Positions 1 to 5,800 of a stretch of DNA of 5,800 bases are shown piece by piece (the first letter of the stretch is position 1; each line of letters opens with the position of its first letter). The position numbers and the translations under genes were made by a program. The stretch is from the NCBI GenBank assembly GCA_964543205.1, contig CAZIXB010000103.1, positions 1 to 5,800 of the forward strand, written 5' to 3'. Under the pieces are notes generated by a model that saw nothing but the letters and a program-made list of their open reading frames with translations, did not search any database and had not been told where the DNA came from. The stretch comes from CAYSRM01 sp964543205 (lineage in GTDB: Bacteria; Verrucomicrobiota; Kiritimatiellia; UBA8416; CAYSRM01).

Positions 1-1
1 C

Positions 2-1966
2 GGAATTAATGCTTCAAGTTGCGGCGTTGCCATCGAGGCGCTGAGGATACTAACCAGGCTCAACCACCAGCGAAAACGCCCCCAGGAGCGGGGAATATGC
101 TTCTTCTTCTCCGCGAAGTTCCAGGGAATGCGGATGTGGCTGAACCTCCAGAAAAAACCGCAGCAGTTTATTGGCGGACTTAATCTCGATATGGCCGGGG
201 CCGGCACGGCCAAAGATCCTCCAGTCATGATGCTCCATAAGGAATTAATTCACCGGCCCCACTTCGCATCCCTGTTCATGGACAAGAGCGCAAAAACAGC
301 CAACGAAATCTGTGGAACAAAAATAATCTCAGCAGGAGATAACAACTCCATAGGCATGGCGACACCGTGGATAAATTATCCCGGCGGACATTGTTCGCTT
401 GAACAGAAAACAGACATCACTACTCCTCACCCTGCACAGGGCCACAAAAGCCCGTCCGCAGACAGCATCAAATGGGCCGGCGCTGCGACAACCGCATTCC
501 TCTATATGATGTCCCGCGCCAACAACGACGACCTGCTGGAACTGGCAAACTCGATCAGGCGCAGCGACGGAGCGACAAAAAAACGCAAGGCCGTTTCCGC
601 AAACAGGAGCCTGGCGCAACTCAAAACGATAGAGACAGCTTTCCTGAAGCCAAAGCACACCGTAGAAGGCAATATGCCGGAAGATTACTACCGGGCCGGA
701 GTGGATAAGAAAACCGGGCTCTGGCCGGAAACTGTACAAATTGACAAGCTTCACAAAAAGATCCGCGCACAGGAACAGAAGGTCTGCCGGTTCCGCAAGC
801 CGGTTCGAAGGGCAGATACCAGGCAATGGCGAAATGCCGCCGATAAACTCGTTCCCCTGGCAATGTTTTACGGCTGCCCCGGCTTTGGAGACTGCATGAA
901 CCAACAAGGCATAAAGAAGCTGAAATCAAATACAAGCCGGGCCGGCAAATCAAGCGCGCCGGAACATGCATGGATTCCGACCGCTTTCTTCCGCGGCAAA
1001 CAGACTCTGCTGGAAATTATCGATTACATGCGAAGCATAGGCCTGGAAGCCGACATCCCTGCTGCCGTAGAACTCACCAGGCGCCTTGCCAGGAACAACA
1101 AGGTTTCGCTCAGGCTCATAATTACCGGCAGGGAGATAGAAAAAGCGCTTGTCGCTGCGGGTGTAAAAAAAGGCGCTACCGTGATGCTTCATGCTTCGCT
1201 CAGCCGTTTCGGCTATATCCGCGGTGGCGCCGAAACTATTATCAAGTCAGTGAGAAAACAGATTGGGAAAGAAGGAACCTTGATCATGCCGGCCCATTCC
1301 CTGAGCATACTTGGCAGGAAGCCCTTCCGGCCTGACTCTAAATCACAGGTGGGAGCCGTAAGCGAATACTTCAGGAAACTGAAAGGCGTCATCCGCAGCG
1401 CTCATCCCACCCACTCAGTGGCCGCCCTTGGTCCAAAAGCCATGTGCCTTACTCTGCCGCATAACCCGGACGCCGCGCCTTTTGATCGCAACGGCTTCTG
1501 GGGAAGGTTTTACGAGGACGGCGGACAGGTACTGCTGATGTGTCCGGTCAAGAGCGCAACTGTGTTTCACGTCGGCGAAACATGGATAAATCTGCCCCAA
1601 CGTTCCTGCATTGCCCATTCTGTCGCGCCAAACGGCAGGCGGAAAATTCATACCATTCCCAATGCGCCCTTTCATGTCGGCCACTTTGAAAAAACAATGG
1701 CCGCCCCCCTCCGGCAAAGCGGCGCCCTTAAAACCGCCCCGCTGGGCGAAGACATAATTCATTGCGGACCTGTAAAAGATATGATTGACCAAAGCGTCAA
1801 AATGAACCGTAAAAATCCGCTGGTCAGCATAGGAAAAGAAGGACGCTGCAACTGCATTTACTGCCGAATACTCCAGAAAAACGTCCGCAGGAGCTCCCGG
1901 CAAAACCAGGTTACCCAAAAAGCGCGGCGGGGCAGCCTCGGGAAAAATGGAATACGGAAAACCTAA
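2..1966 (+). CDS. M28-peptidase-like / winged-helix / AAC(3)-type N-acetyltransferase fusion protein (5' end outside window)
   Basis: The frame is open from the window edge to a TAA at 1964-1966 (654 residues visible, counting codon 2-4 as 1). The ATG at 128 lies inside the first domain and has no clear ribosome binding site, so the true start is upstream. Residues 1 to about 172 resemble the C-terminal half of an M28-family aminopeptidase domain: GINASSCGVAIEALRIL at 1-17 corresponds to the G-x-N-D-N-A-S-G helix, GGLNLDMAG at 58-66 to the conserved Asp strand, and GHKSPSADSIKWAG to the final His region. The usual zinc Asp is Ala4, and the usual catalytic Glu region reads SAKFQG, so activity is doubtful. 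Residues about 322-373 (RGKQTLLEIIDYM onwards) fit the winged-helix segment that follows such domains. Residues about 374-594 are AAC(3)-like: HASLSRFG, GGAETII, GTLIMPAHS, VGAVSEYFR, RSAHPTHSVAALG, TVFHVGETW. These enzymes transfer acetyl from acetyl-CoA to an amino group; the substrate here is unknown and need not be an antibiotic. A basic tail carries Cys616, Cys618 and Cys621. Confidence 0.85.
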   Translation, partial: GINASSCGVAIEALRILTRLNHQRKRPQERGICFFFSAKFQGMRMWLNLQKKPQQFIGGLNLDMAGAGTAKDPPVMMLHKELIHRPHFASLFMDKSAKTANEICGTKIISAGDNNSIGMATPWINYPGGHCSLEQKTDITTPHPAQGHKSPSADSIKWAGAATTAFLYMMSRANNDDLLELANSIRRSDGATKKRKAVSANRSLAQLKTIETAFLKPKHTVEGNMPEDYYRAGVDKKTGLWPETVQIDKLHKKIRAQEQKVCRFRKPVRRADTRQWRNAADKLVPLAMFYGCPGFGDCMNQQGIKKLKSNTSRAGKSSAPEHAWIPTAFFRGKQTLLEIIDYMRSIGLEADIPAAVELTRRLARNNKVSLRLIITGREIEKALVAAGVKKGATVMLHASLSRFGYIRGGAETIIKSVRKQIGKEGTLIMPAHSLSILGRKPFRPDSKSQVGAVSEYFRKLKGVIRSAHPTHSVAALGPKAMCLTLPHNPDAAPFDRNGFWGRFYEDGGQVLLMCPVKSATVFHVGETWINLPQRSCIAHSVAPNGRRKIHTIPNAPFHVGHFEKTMAAPLRQSGALKTAPLGEDIIHCGPVKDMIDQSVKMNRKNPLVSIGKEGRCNCIYCRILQKNVRRSSRQNQVTQKARRGSLGKNGIRKT

Positions 1967-1982
1967 TAGTTAATTGAGTCAC

Positions 1983-3299
1983 ATGAAAAGGCTTCTTACA
2001 CACCGCAAAGGGATCCCAGTCCAGGGACACAAGCAGAGAACCAGAAGGAAAGCAATAGTCAAAGGCCCTGACCCTAAGGAGCTGGTTTTTCCCGTAATGA
2101 TGCACTCCGGCGCTCCGGCAAGGGTCCTTGTGAAAAAGGGAGATTATGTTAAGAAGGGGACATTGATCGCCGGGGCTATGGAACATGTATCGGCCAATAT
2201 CCACAGTTCGGTTTCCGGCTCAGTCAAAGCAATAGAAACACGAGACAGTTTCAGGGGTCCTTCCCGGTCGATTGTTATCGAAAACAATGGCCTTGACGAA
2301 GAAGAAAACCTGGAGCCCCTGGACAAAAACAGTTCACTTGATGAGTTCCTTGGCAGACTGGAGGAGAGCGGAATAACCGGCAAAGGCGGAGCCGGTTTTC
2401 CAGCGCATGTTAAATTCGCCACAATCGACGGCCACAGATATATGCTGATCAACGGCGCCGAATGTGAACCTTACTCCACAACAGACCACCGCGTAATGCT
2501 GGAATTTCCCGAAGAAATTCTCCGCACGGTGGAACTCATGCGGCAGCTTTTCAACACCGAATACAACGTCATTGCCGTCGAAGAAGATAAGCCCGACGCC
2601 ATAGCTCTTCTGAAAAACAAGATCCGCGAATCGGAATATCGGAATATCAAGGTGCAAAAAGTGAAAGGGCGCTATCCACAGGGAGATCAAGGAATGCTTC
2701 TCCGCAATGTATTCGGCATTGAAATTCCTTCCGGCATGTTCCCGAATCAGCTTGGCGCGCTCACATCCAACGTAAGCACAATAAAAGCCATTCACGACGC
2801 TGTATTTCAAGGAAGGCCATTGGTCGAGCGGGTCATTACCGTTACCGGGCCGGCGATTGCCAATCCACAGAACATTTTAACGAAGATAGGAACACCTGTT
2901 CGCGCTTTGATCGATTTTTGCGGAGGTTTCAAGACCGGAGTCGGCAAGATAATAAACGGCGGAGCAATGATGGGAACGCCTTTTACCGACCTTGACATTC
3001 CGGCAGTTAAGGATACAACAACCATACTATGTCTTGGCAAGGAGTCGGCGGCAAGGGCTTCGGAAAGTGCATGTATACGCTGCGGCCGATGTATCCACGT
3101 GTGCCCGGTCAACCTCCAGCCCATAATGATCAGTAACGCCTATCGGAAAGGACGCCTTGACCTATGCAATGCTTTGAAGGCTCGGTCCTGTATCCGCTGC
3201 GGCTGCTGTTCATATATCTGCCCTTCTCTCATTCCGCTTCTGGAAGATATTAAGTCAGCAATTGACCGTCTTAAGCAAGAACAGGAACAAACGGACTGA
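1983..3299 (+). CDS. rnfC: Rnf electron transport complex subunit C (RnfC)
   Basis: RnfC is the peripheral cytoplasmic subunit of the Rnf complex. It carries FMN and two [4Fe-4S] clusters and handles the NAD(H) side of ferredoxin:NAD+ oxidoreduction coupled to Na+ or H+ transport. Numbering from the ATG at 1983 (438 residues): an N-terminal barrel-sandwich domain (LLTHRKGIP, then VMMHSGAPARVLVKKGDYVKKG and HSSVSGSV); the nucleotide/FMN fold with ITGKGGAGFPAHVK at about 131-144 and NGAECEPY at about 157-164; and two ferredoxin motifs, C364-IR-C367-GR-C370-IHV-C374-P and C403-IR-C406-GC-C409-SYI-C413-P. The length matches compact clostridial RnfC, without the Ala/Lys-rich extension of E. coli RsxC. 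A TTG at 1974, directly after an in-frame stop, would add three residues; ATG 1983 fits the family N-terminus better. Neither has a strong ribosome binding site, so coupling to the gene ending 16 bases upstream is likely. PduS is a distant alternative, but the N-terminal domain order argues for RnfC. Confidence 0.95.
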   Translation: MKRLLTHRKGIPVQGHKQRTRRKAIVKGPDPKELVFPVMMHSGAPARVLVKKGDYVKKGTLIAGAMEHVSANIHSSVSGSVKAIETRDSFRGPSRSIVIENNGLDEEENLEPLDKNSSLDEFLGRLEESGITGKGGAGFPAHVKFATIDGHRYMLINGAECEPYSTTDHRVMLEFPEEILRTVELMRQLFNTEYNVIAVEEDKPDAIALLKNKIRESEYRNIKVQKVKGRYPQGDQGMLLRNVFGIEIPSGMFPNQLGALTSNVSTIKAIHDAVFQGRPLVERVITVTGPAIANPQNILTKIGTPVRALIDFCGGFKTGVGKIINGGAMMGTPFTDLDIPAVKDTTTILCLGKESAARASESACIRCGRCIHVCPVNLQPIMISNAYRKGRLDLCNALKARSCIRCGCCSYICPSLIPLLEDIKSAIDRLKQEQEQTD

Positions 3300-3301
3300 C
3301 A

Positions 3302-4291
3302 ATGCCAAGCATGACCATGAACCTGTCGACTGAACCGGCGCCTCATCTGCACAGCAGCAAAACCGATGCCGGTATAATGCGCGATGTTATAGCCGCCTTG
3401 CTCTTTCCTGCAGCAGCCGCCGTGTGCCTGTTCGGGGCCAGGGCGCTGGTAATGTGCGTGACAGGCGTCGTAAGCGCGGTCTTGTTCGAGGCCGCATATC
3501 AGAAGGCTGCAGGCAAAGAAATAACTGTGCGCGACTATAGCGCGGCAGTCACCGGTCTACTGGTGGCCCTTTCACTTCCCGTAACTGCGCCATTATGGGC
3601 AATAATACTTGGCAACGCCTTTGCCATAATTGTAATCAAGCAGCTTTCCGGCGGACTCGGGCGCAACATTCTGAACCCCGCCGTTGGCGCTAGAGTAATG
3701 CTCAAAATATTCTTCGAGCCGCGCATAACGCAGTGGGTCATGCCCGGAACAGATGCGGTTTCCACGGCAACCCCGCTGGAATATATCGGCCATTTTTCAC
3801 GCTCATTATCGCCTGAACTGCCGCCGCTTGAGGATCTTTTTTGGGGTTATATCGGAGGCGAAATAGGAACAACATCCAAGCTTTTCATTATACTTGGTTT
3901 TGGCTACCTGGCATGCAGAAAAATAATCGATCCCAAGGCGCCCATGGCCGTCATGCTGGGGGTCGCGGCAATAATTTTGCCATACAGCGGGTTCAACCTT
4001 ACATTCACCGCCTATCATGCGCTCAGCGGCGCCCTTCTTTTCGCGGCTGTATATATGGTTACCGACTACAGTTCAGGGCCGATGAAAGTTAAAGCTAAAA
4101 TCCTTTTTGCTTTCCTGGTTGGCGTCCTGACCGCCGCGCTGCGAATTGTGCTGGACCTGCCTGGCGGCATCGGAATCGCGATTCTCATCATGAACCTGTT
4201 TGCCAACGCCCTGGACAAAATCTGTACGCCAAGAGTTGTAGGCTGCCGGGAAAAAGAACCGGTACAAAACCTCAGACAGCCAAGGCAATAG
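3302..4291 (+). CDS. rnfD: Rnf electron transport complex subunit D (RnfD)
   Basis: RnfD is an integral membrane subunit of the Rnf complex, related to NqrB, with FMN covalently bound to a threonine. The 329-residue protein has the family order: a cytoplasmic N-terminus ending in PHLHSSKTDAGIMRDVIAAL, membrane segments at about 28-62, 82-113 and 192-256, and a C-terminal pair at about 263-303. Conserved stretches include GGLGRNILNPAVGARV (117-132), DAVSTATPLEY (151-161, where Thr157 occupies the flavinylated position of the usual S-G-A-T type motif), IGTTS (188-192), VTDYSSGPM (253-261) and GGIGIAILIMN (288-298). The start lies 2 bases after the rnfC stop, with only weak Shine-Dalgarno character, so translation probably couples to rnfC; Met4 or Met6 are possible alternatives. 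The charged C-terminal tail after NALDKI is a little longer than the core fold needs. The gene normally following it, rnfG, is absent. Confidence 0.95.
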   Translation: MPSMTMNLSTEPAPHLHSSKTDAGIMRDVIAALLFPAAAAVCLFGARALVMCVTGVVSAVLFEAAYQKAAGKEITVRDYSAAVTGLLVALSLPVTAPLWAIILGNAFAIIVIKQLSGGLGRNILNPAVGARVMLKIFFEPRITQWVMPGTDAVSTATPLEYIGHFSRSLSPELPPLEDLFWGYIGGEIGTTSKLFIILGFGYLACRKIIDPKAPMAVMLGVAAIILPYSGFNLTFTAYHALSGALLFAAVYMVTDYSSGPMKVKAKILFAFLVGVLTAALRIVLDLPGGIGIAILIMNLFANALDKICTPRVVGCREKEPVQNLRQPRQ

Positions 4292-4371
4292 CAGAAGTAA
4301 AGACTGATAGCGCCTTCGGCCCCAATCAAATTGCCATCATAAAGCCACAACCCCACGCGCTCACATATTAA

Positions 4372-4448
4372 CCCGCATATCAAATCGGCAGTCACACTCA
4401 AACCTTGACCGATGCCTACAGGTTCACTTAAAATCAGAAATATGCGGG
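4372..4448. repeat. Long-spaced 9-bp inverted repeat flanking the promoter
   Basis: CCCGCATAT at 4372-4380 is an exact reverse complement of ATATGCGGG at 4440-4448, with 59 bases between the arms. The right arm falls at about the predicted transcription start and the left arm about 25 bases upstream of the -35 box. This is what a pair of operator half-sites with DNA looping would look like, but nine bases can recur by chance and no known regulator motif is recognised. Confidence 0.35.
4405..4434 (+). promoter_or_regulatory. Candidate sigma70/sigmaA promoter for the YeeE/YedE pair
   Basis: TTGACC at 4405-4410 (5 of 6 to TTGACA) and TAAAAT at 4429-4434 (5 of 6 to TATAAT) are separated by 18 bases. 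Transcription would start near 4441, giving a leader of about 75 bases before the ATG at 4516. The location at the start of a new gene pair after a gap supports it; no experimental evidence is available. Confidence 0.5.
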
Positions 4449-4459
4449 CTAACTGCCCC

Positions 4460-4479
4460 CGGGAAAGATCCCTTTCCCG
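4460..4479 (+). promoter_or_regulatory. Leader hairpin upstream of the YeeE/YedE pair
   Basis: CGGGAAAG (4460-4467) pairs perfectly with CTTTCCCG (4472-4479) around a four-base ATCC loop. No run of T follows (TTCTGG comes next), so it is not a typical intrinsic terminator. It could stabilise the mRNA 5' end, act as an attenuator element, or be the remnant of a terminator for rnfCD read-through. Confidence 0.4.
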
Positions 4480-4500
4480 TTCTGGACAGACGCACAAAAG

Positions 4501-4507
4501 AAAGGAG
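4501..4507 (+). promoter_or_regulatory. Strong ribosome binding site for the first YeeE/YedE gene
   Basis: AAAGGAG lies 8 bases before the ATG at 4516, near-ideal spacing, and fixes that ATG as the start. It is clearly stronger than anything in front of rnfC or rnfD, consistent with a separately initiated transcript. Confidence 0.75.
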
Positions 4508-4515
4508 ATGTTGAT

Positions 4516-5058
4516 ATGACAGCCTTAAAATCCTGGCGCCCGTATTTGGCCGGCGCCCTGGTGGGAGTTCTGGCTACGGCATCAGTTATTGTCTCAACAA
4601 AAATCCTTGGGAGTCCCAAGTATCTCGGGGCATCGACCACGTTTGTGAGATCGGCAGGCATGCTGGAGAAGACAGTGGCAGCCGATCATGTTGAGGACAA
4701 CGACTATTATCAATCCAAAAAAGTTAAAGTCGATTGGCAATTCATGGTAGTTGCAGGGATATTAATCGGCTCGTTTGTCACCTCTATGGTCGACAGGAGT
4801 TTCAAGATTGAAAGTGTTCCTCCCATCTGGGCGGACAGGTTCGGCAAAAGAGTTGCAGTCAGAGCAATTGGCGCTTTTCTGGGAGGCATTGTGGCAATGT
4901 TCGGGGCGCGTCTTGCTGGCGGCTGTCCCAGTGGCCATGGATTGAGCGGATTGATGCAGTTGTCGATCAGCGGATTCATCGCGATTGCCGCTTTCTTCAC
5001 CGCGGGTGTTGTGGTTGCTCATCTGGTCTACAAGCTACCGGCGAAAGGAGGAGAATAA
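4516..5058 (+). CDS. YeeE/YedE family (sulfur transport) membrane protein, first half-size subunit
   Basis: A 180-residue integral membrane protein of the YeeE/YedE (Sulf_transp) family, whose characterised member TsuA takes up thiosulfate using conserved cysteines. Likely membrane segments lie at about 10-30, 75-92, 114-134 and 145-171. The family signature GARLAGGCPSGHGLSG spans 130-145 and holds Cys137, the protein's only cysteine. Other family features are the LGSPKYLGASTTFVRS stretch after the first segment and the VPPIWADRFGKR loop before the third. Full-length TsuA-type proteins carry two such halves in about 350 residues; here the second half is the next gene, overlapping by one base. 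The first helix is flanked by Trp7 and Arg8 and looks like a membrane span rather than a cleaved signal. The pair likely forms one heteromeric permease. Substrate (thiosulfate, another reduced sulfur species or a selenium analogue) cannot be told from the sequence. Confidence 0.92.
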   Translation: MTALKSWRPYLAGALVGVLATASVIVSTKILGSPKYLGASTTFVRSAGMLEKTVAADHVEDNDYYQSKKVKVDWQFMVVAGILIGSFVTSMVDRSFKIESVPPIWADRFGKRVAVRAIGAFLGGIVAMFGARLAGGCPSGHGLSGLMQLSISGFIAIAAFFTAGVVVAHLVYKLPAKGGE

Positions 5059-5582
5059 TGGAACTCATTCTCGGTCTGTTGACAGGAATACTCTTCGGTT
5101 CCTTACTGCAGCAAGGGCGCGTTCTTCGTTTTGAAAAACAGGTGGGGGCCCTGCTGCTGCGCGATATGACAATCCTGAAATTCATGCTCTCTGCCATTGT
5201 TGTGGGGATGATCGGCATCAATTTGTCAGTTCACGCAGGCCTGGTTGAATTAAGCGTCAAGGCCACAAACGTTGGCGCCAATTTGATTGGCGGATTGCTG
5301 TTCGGTGTTGGATGGGCTGTCATGGGCTACTGTCCGGGCACCTCCGTAGGGGCTCTGGGCGAAGGCCGATGGCATGCTATCTGGGCTGTCTTGGGCATGC
5401 TTGCCGGCGCAGCGCTTTACGCAGAAGCTTACCCTGTTATGAAAAACACTGTGGCGTCTTGGGGCAATTTCGGCAAGATAACTCTTCCCGGGCTTCTCGG
5501 CGTATCGCCCTGGCTTGTGATTACAGTTCTTGTAGTCATCTTCCTTTCGCTTTTTGCCTGGTTTGAAAAGAAGAATCTATGA
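5058..5582 (+). CDS. YeeE/YedE family (sulfur transport) membrane protein, second half-size subunit
   Basis: A 174-residue membrane protein of the same family as its upstream partner but of the other half-type. It opens with a membrane segment (1-19), then QQGRVLRFEKQ (18-28), typical of the R-x-x-R-F-E type half, and the signature GYCPGTSVGALGEGRWHA at 90-107 with Cys92, again the only cysteine. Further membrane segments lie at about 38-58, 72-91, 105-125 and 148-168, and the protein ends in a short basic tail, KKNL. Its ATG overlaps the preceding stop in TAATG, and GGAGGAG at 5047-5053 sits 4 bases before the start, so the two are made together, probably in equal amounts. Comparable half-size pairs (PmpA/PmpB-like) occur in other bacteria. 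Partner enzymes using the sulfur, such as a rhodanese or TusA-like protein, are not in the window. Confidence 0.92.
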   Translation: MELILGLLTGILFGSLLQQGRVLRFEKQVGALLLRDMTILKFMLSAIVVGMIGINLSVHAGLVELSVKATNVGANLIGGLLFGVGWAVMGYCPGTSVGALGEGRWHAIWAVLGMLAGAALYAEAYPVMKNTVASWGNFGKITLPGLLGVSPWLVITVLVVIFLSLFAWFEKKNL

Positions 5583-5627
5583 TTTCCCTGCCCGGGCGGC
5601 TCAACCGCTATCTCGAGCGCTCCCGCT

Positions 5628-5669
5628 GAAATAGTTTATGGCCCCCGCTATTGAAGAGCGAAATAGTTT
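5628..5669. repeat. 10-bp direct repeat GAAATAGTTT
   Basis: GAAATAGTTT occurs at 5628-5637 and again at 5660-5669, 32 bases apart (three helical turns), each preceded by a CGC/GCG-rich step. It could be a pair of protein-binding sites or the edge of a dispersed repeat, but two short copies are weak evidence. Confidence 0.3.
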
Positions 5670-5739
5670 GATCGGATCCTGCGGCTTGTTTATTCAAAGT
5701 ATTGGCGAAAGCAGGCGGCAAAGACTGGCCAGGATTCTG

Positions 5740-5760
5740 AAGGCTACGCCTTTTTCTCTG
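5740..5760 (+). terminator. Weak candidate Rho-independent terminator
   Basis: AAGGC (5740-5744) and GCCTT (5748-5752) form a five-base-pair stem around TAC, followed by TTTCTCT. The stem is short and lies about 160 bases after the last YeeE/YedE gene. It may end that transcript, but its strength is doubtful. Confidence 0.3.
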
Positions 5761-5800
5761 TAATCCTTGCCTCCGGCTTCACGGCTGTTGCTGAAATCTT

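Larger units (their letters stand above)
4292..4515. other. Intergenic region where rnfG would normally lie
   Basis: This 224-base gap separates rnfD from the YeeE/YedE pair. No frame gives RnfG features (no flavinylation SGAT-type motif, no single membrane anchor), and stops are frequent in all three forward frames; the best short forward frame runs only to about 4370. There is no strong terminator directly after rnfD: the only nearby stem, GCC-TTC-GGC at 4312-4320, is three base pairs. The right half holds the promoter, inverted repeat, hairpin and ribosome binding site listed separately. Confidence 0.7.
5583..5800. other. Downstream region without a convincing gene
   Basis: Nothing here resembles a known protein on either strand. 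A 41-codon forward frame (5638-5763) lacks a ribosome binding site. Two short reverse frames run in from the right edge: one ends at 5744 (19 codons including stop), one at 5694 (35 codons). Either could be the tail of a convergent gene, but too little is visible. The stretch also holds a direct repeat and a weak terminator-like hairpin, listed separately. Confidence 0.5.

Noticed and set aside
329..907. 192-codon reverse-strand open frame
   Set aside because: It is antisense to the peptidase-like part of the fusion gene, whose forward frame continues into a clear AAC(3) domain; the reverse translation shows no recognisable motif.
1415..1918. 167-codon reverse-strand open frame
   Set aside because: It is antisense to the well-supported AAC(3) domain and has no family resemblance.
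128..1966. Gene start at ATG 128
   Set aside because: The frame is open and family-like upstream (G-x-N helix at codons 1-8), and there is no ribosome binding site, so 128 is internal.
2334..2810. 158-codon reverse-strand open frame inside rnfC
   Set aside because: Shadow of rnfC, which carries intact FMN and iron-sulfur motifs in the forward frame.
4312..4320. GCC-TTC-GGC stem after rnfD as terminator
   Set aside because: Three base pairs and no T-run; too weak.
4066..4497. 143-codon reverse-strand open frame spanning the rnfD end and the intergenic gap
   Set aside because: More than half overlaps rnfD antisense, the remainder covers the promoter region, and the translation has no recognisable features.
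5638..5763. 41-codon forward frame after the YeeE/YedE pair
   Set aside because: No ribosome binding site, no recognisable motif, and it runs through the terminator-like hairpin.
5694..5798. Reverse frame entering from the right edge
   Set aside because: Only 34 residues are visible and another reverse frame ending at 5744 is equally open, so neither can be supported as coding.

Overview
The window most likely comes from an anaerobic bacterium, perhaps a Firmicutes/Clostridia-type lineage. The grounds are a compact RnfC (about 440 residues, without the long C-terminal extension of proteobacterial RnfC), strong AAAGGAG/GGAGG ribosome binding sites, and a roughly balanced base composition. This is inference; no rRNA or marker gene is present. 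All convincing genes are on the + strand.

Region 1 (1-1966) is the 3' part of a large gene already open at the left edge. It encodes a three-part protein: the end of an M28-like (aminopeptidase-type) domain whose metal-ligand and catalytic motifs look substituted, a short predicted winged-helix segment, and a full AAC(3)-type N-acetyltransferase domain. A basic tail carrying a CxCxxC motif follows.

Region 2 (1983-4291) starts 16 bases later and encodes RnfC and RnfD, the NADH-side flavoprotein/iron-sulfur subunit and a covalent-FMN membrane subunit of the Rnf ion-translocating electron transport complex. The usual partners rnfG, rnfE, rnfA and rnfB do not follow, so this is either a minimal rnfCD pair or a split rnf locus. 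The tight spacing suggests that the acetyltransferase fusion and rnfCD share a transcript.

Region 3 (4292-4515) is a 224-base intergenic stretch with a good candidate sigma70-type promoter, a long-spaced inverted repeat around it, a stable hairpin in the predicted leader and a strong ribosome binding site.

Region 4 (4516-5582) holds two half-size YeeE/YedE (sulfur-transport family) membrane proteins in a translationally coupled pair (TAATG overlap). Each has a single cysteine, in the family's signature motif. They probably act together as a thiosulfate/sulfur-compound permease.

Region 5 (5583-5800) has no convincing gene. It holds a 10-base direct repeat and a weak terminator-like hairpin, with short open frames at the right edge that cannot be judged.
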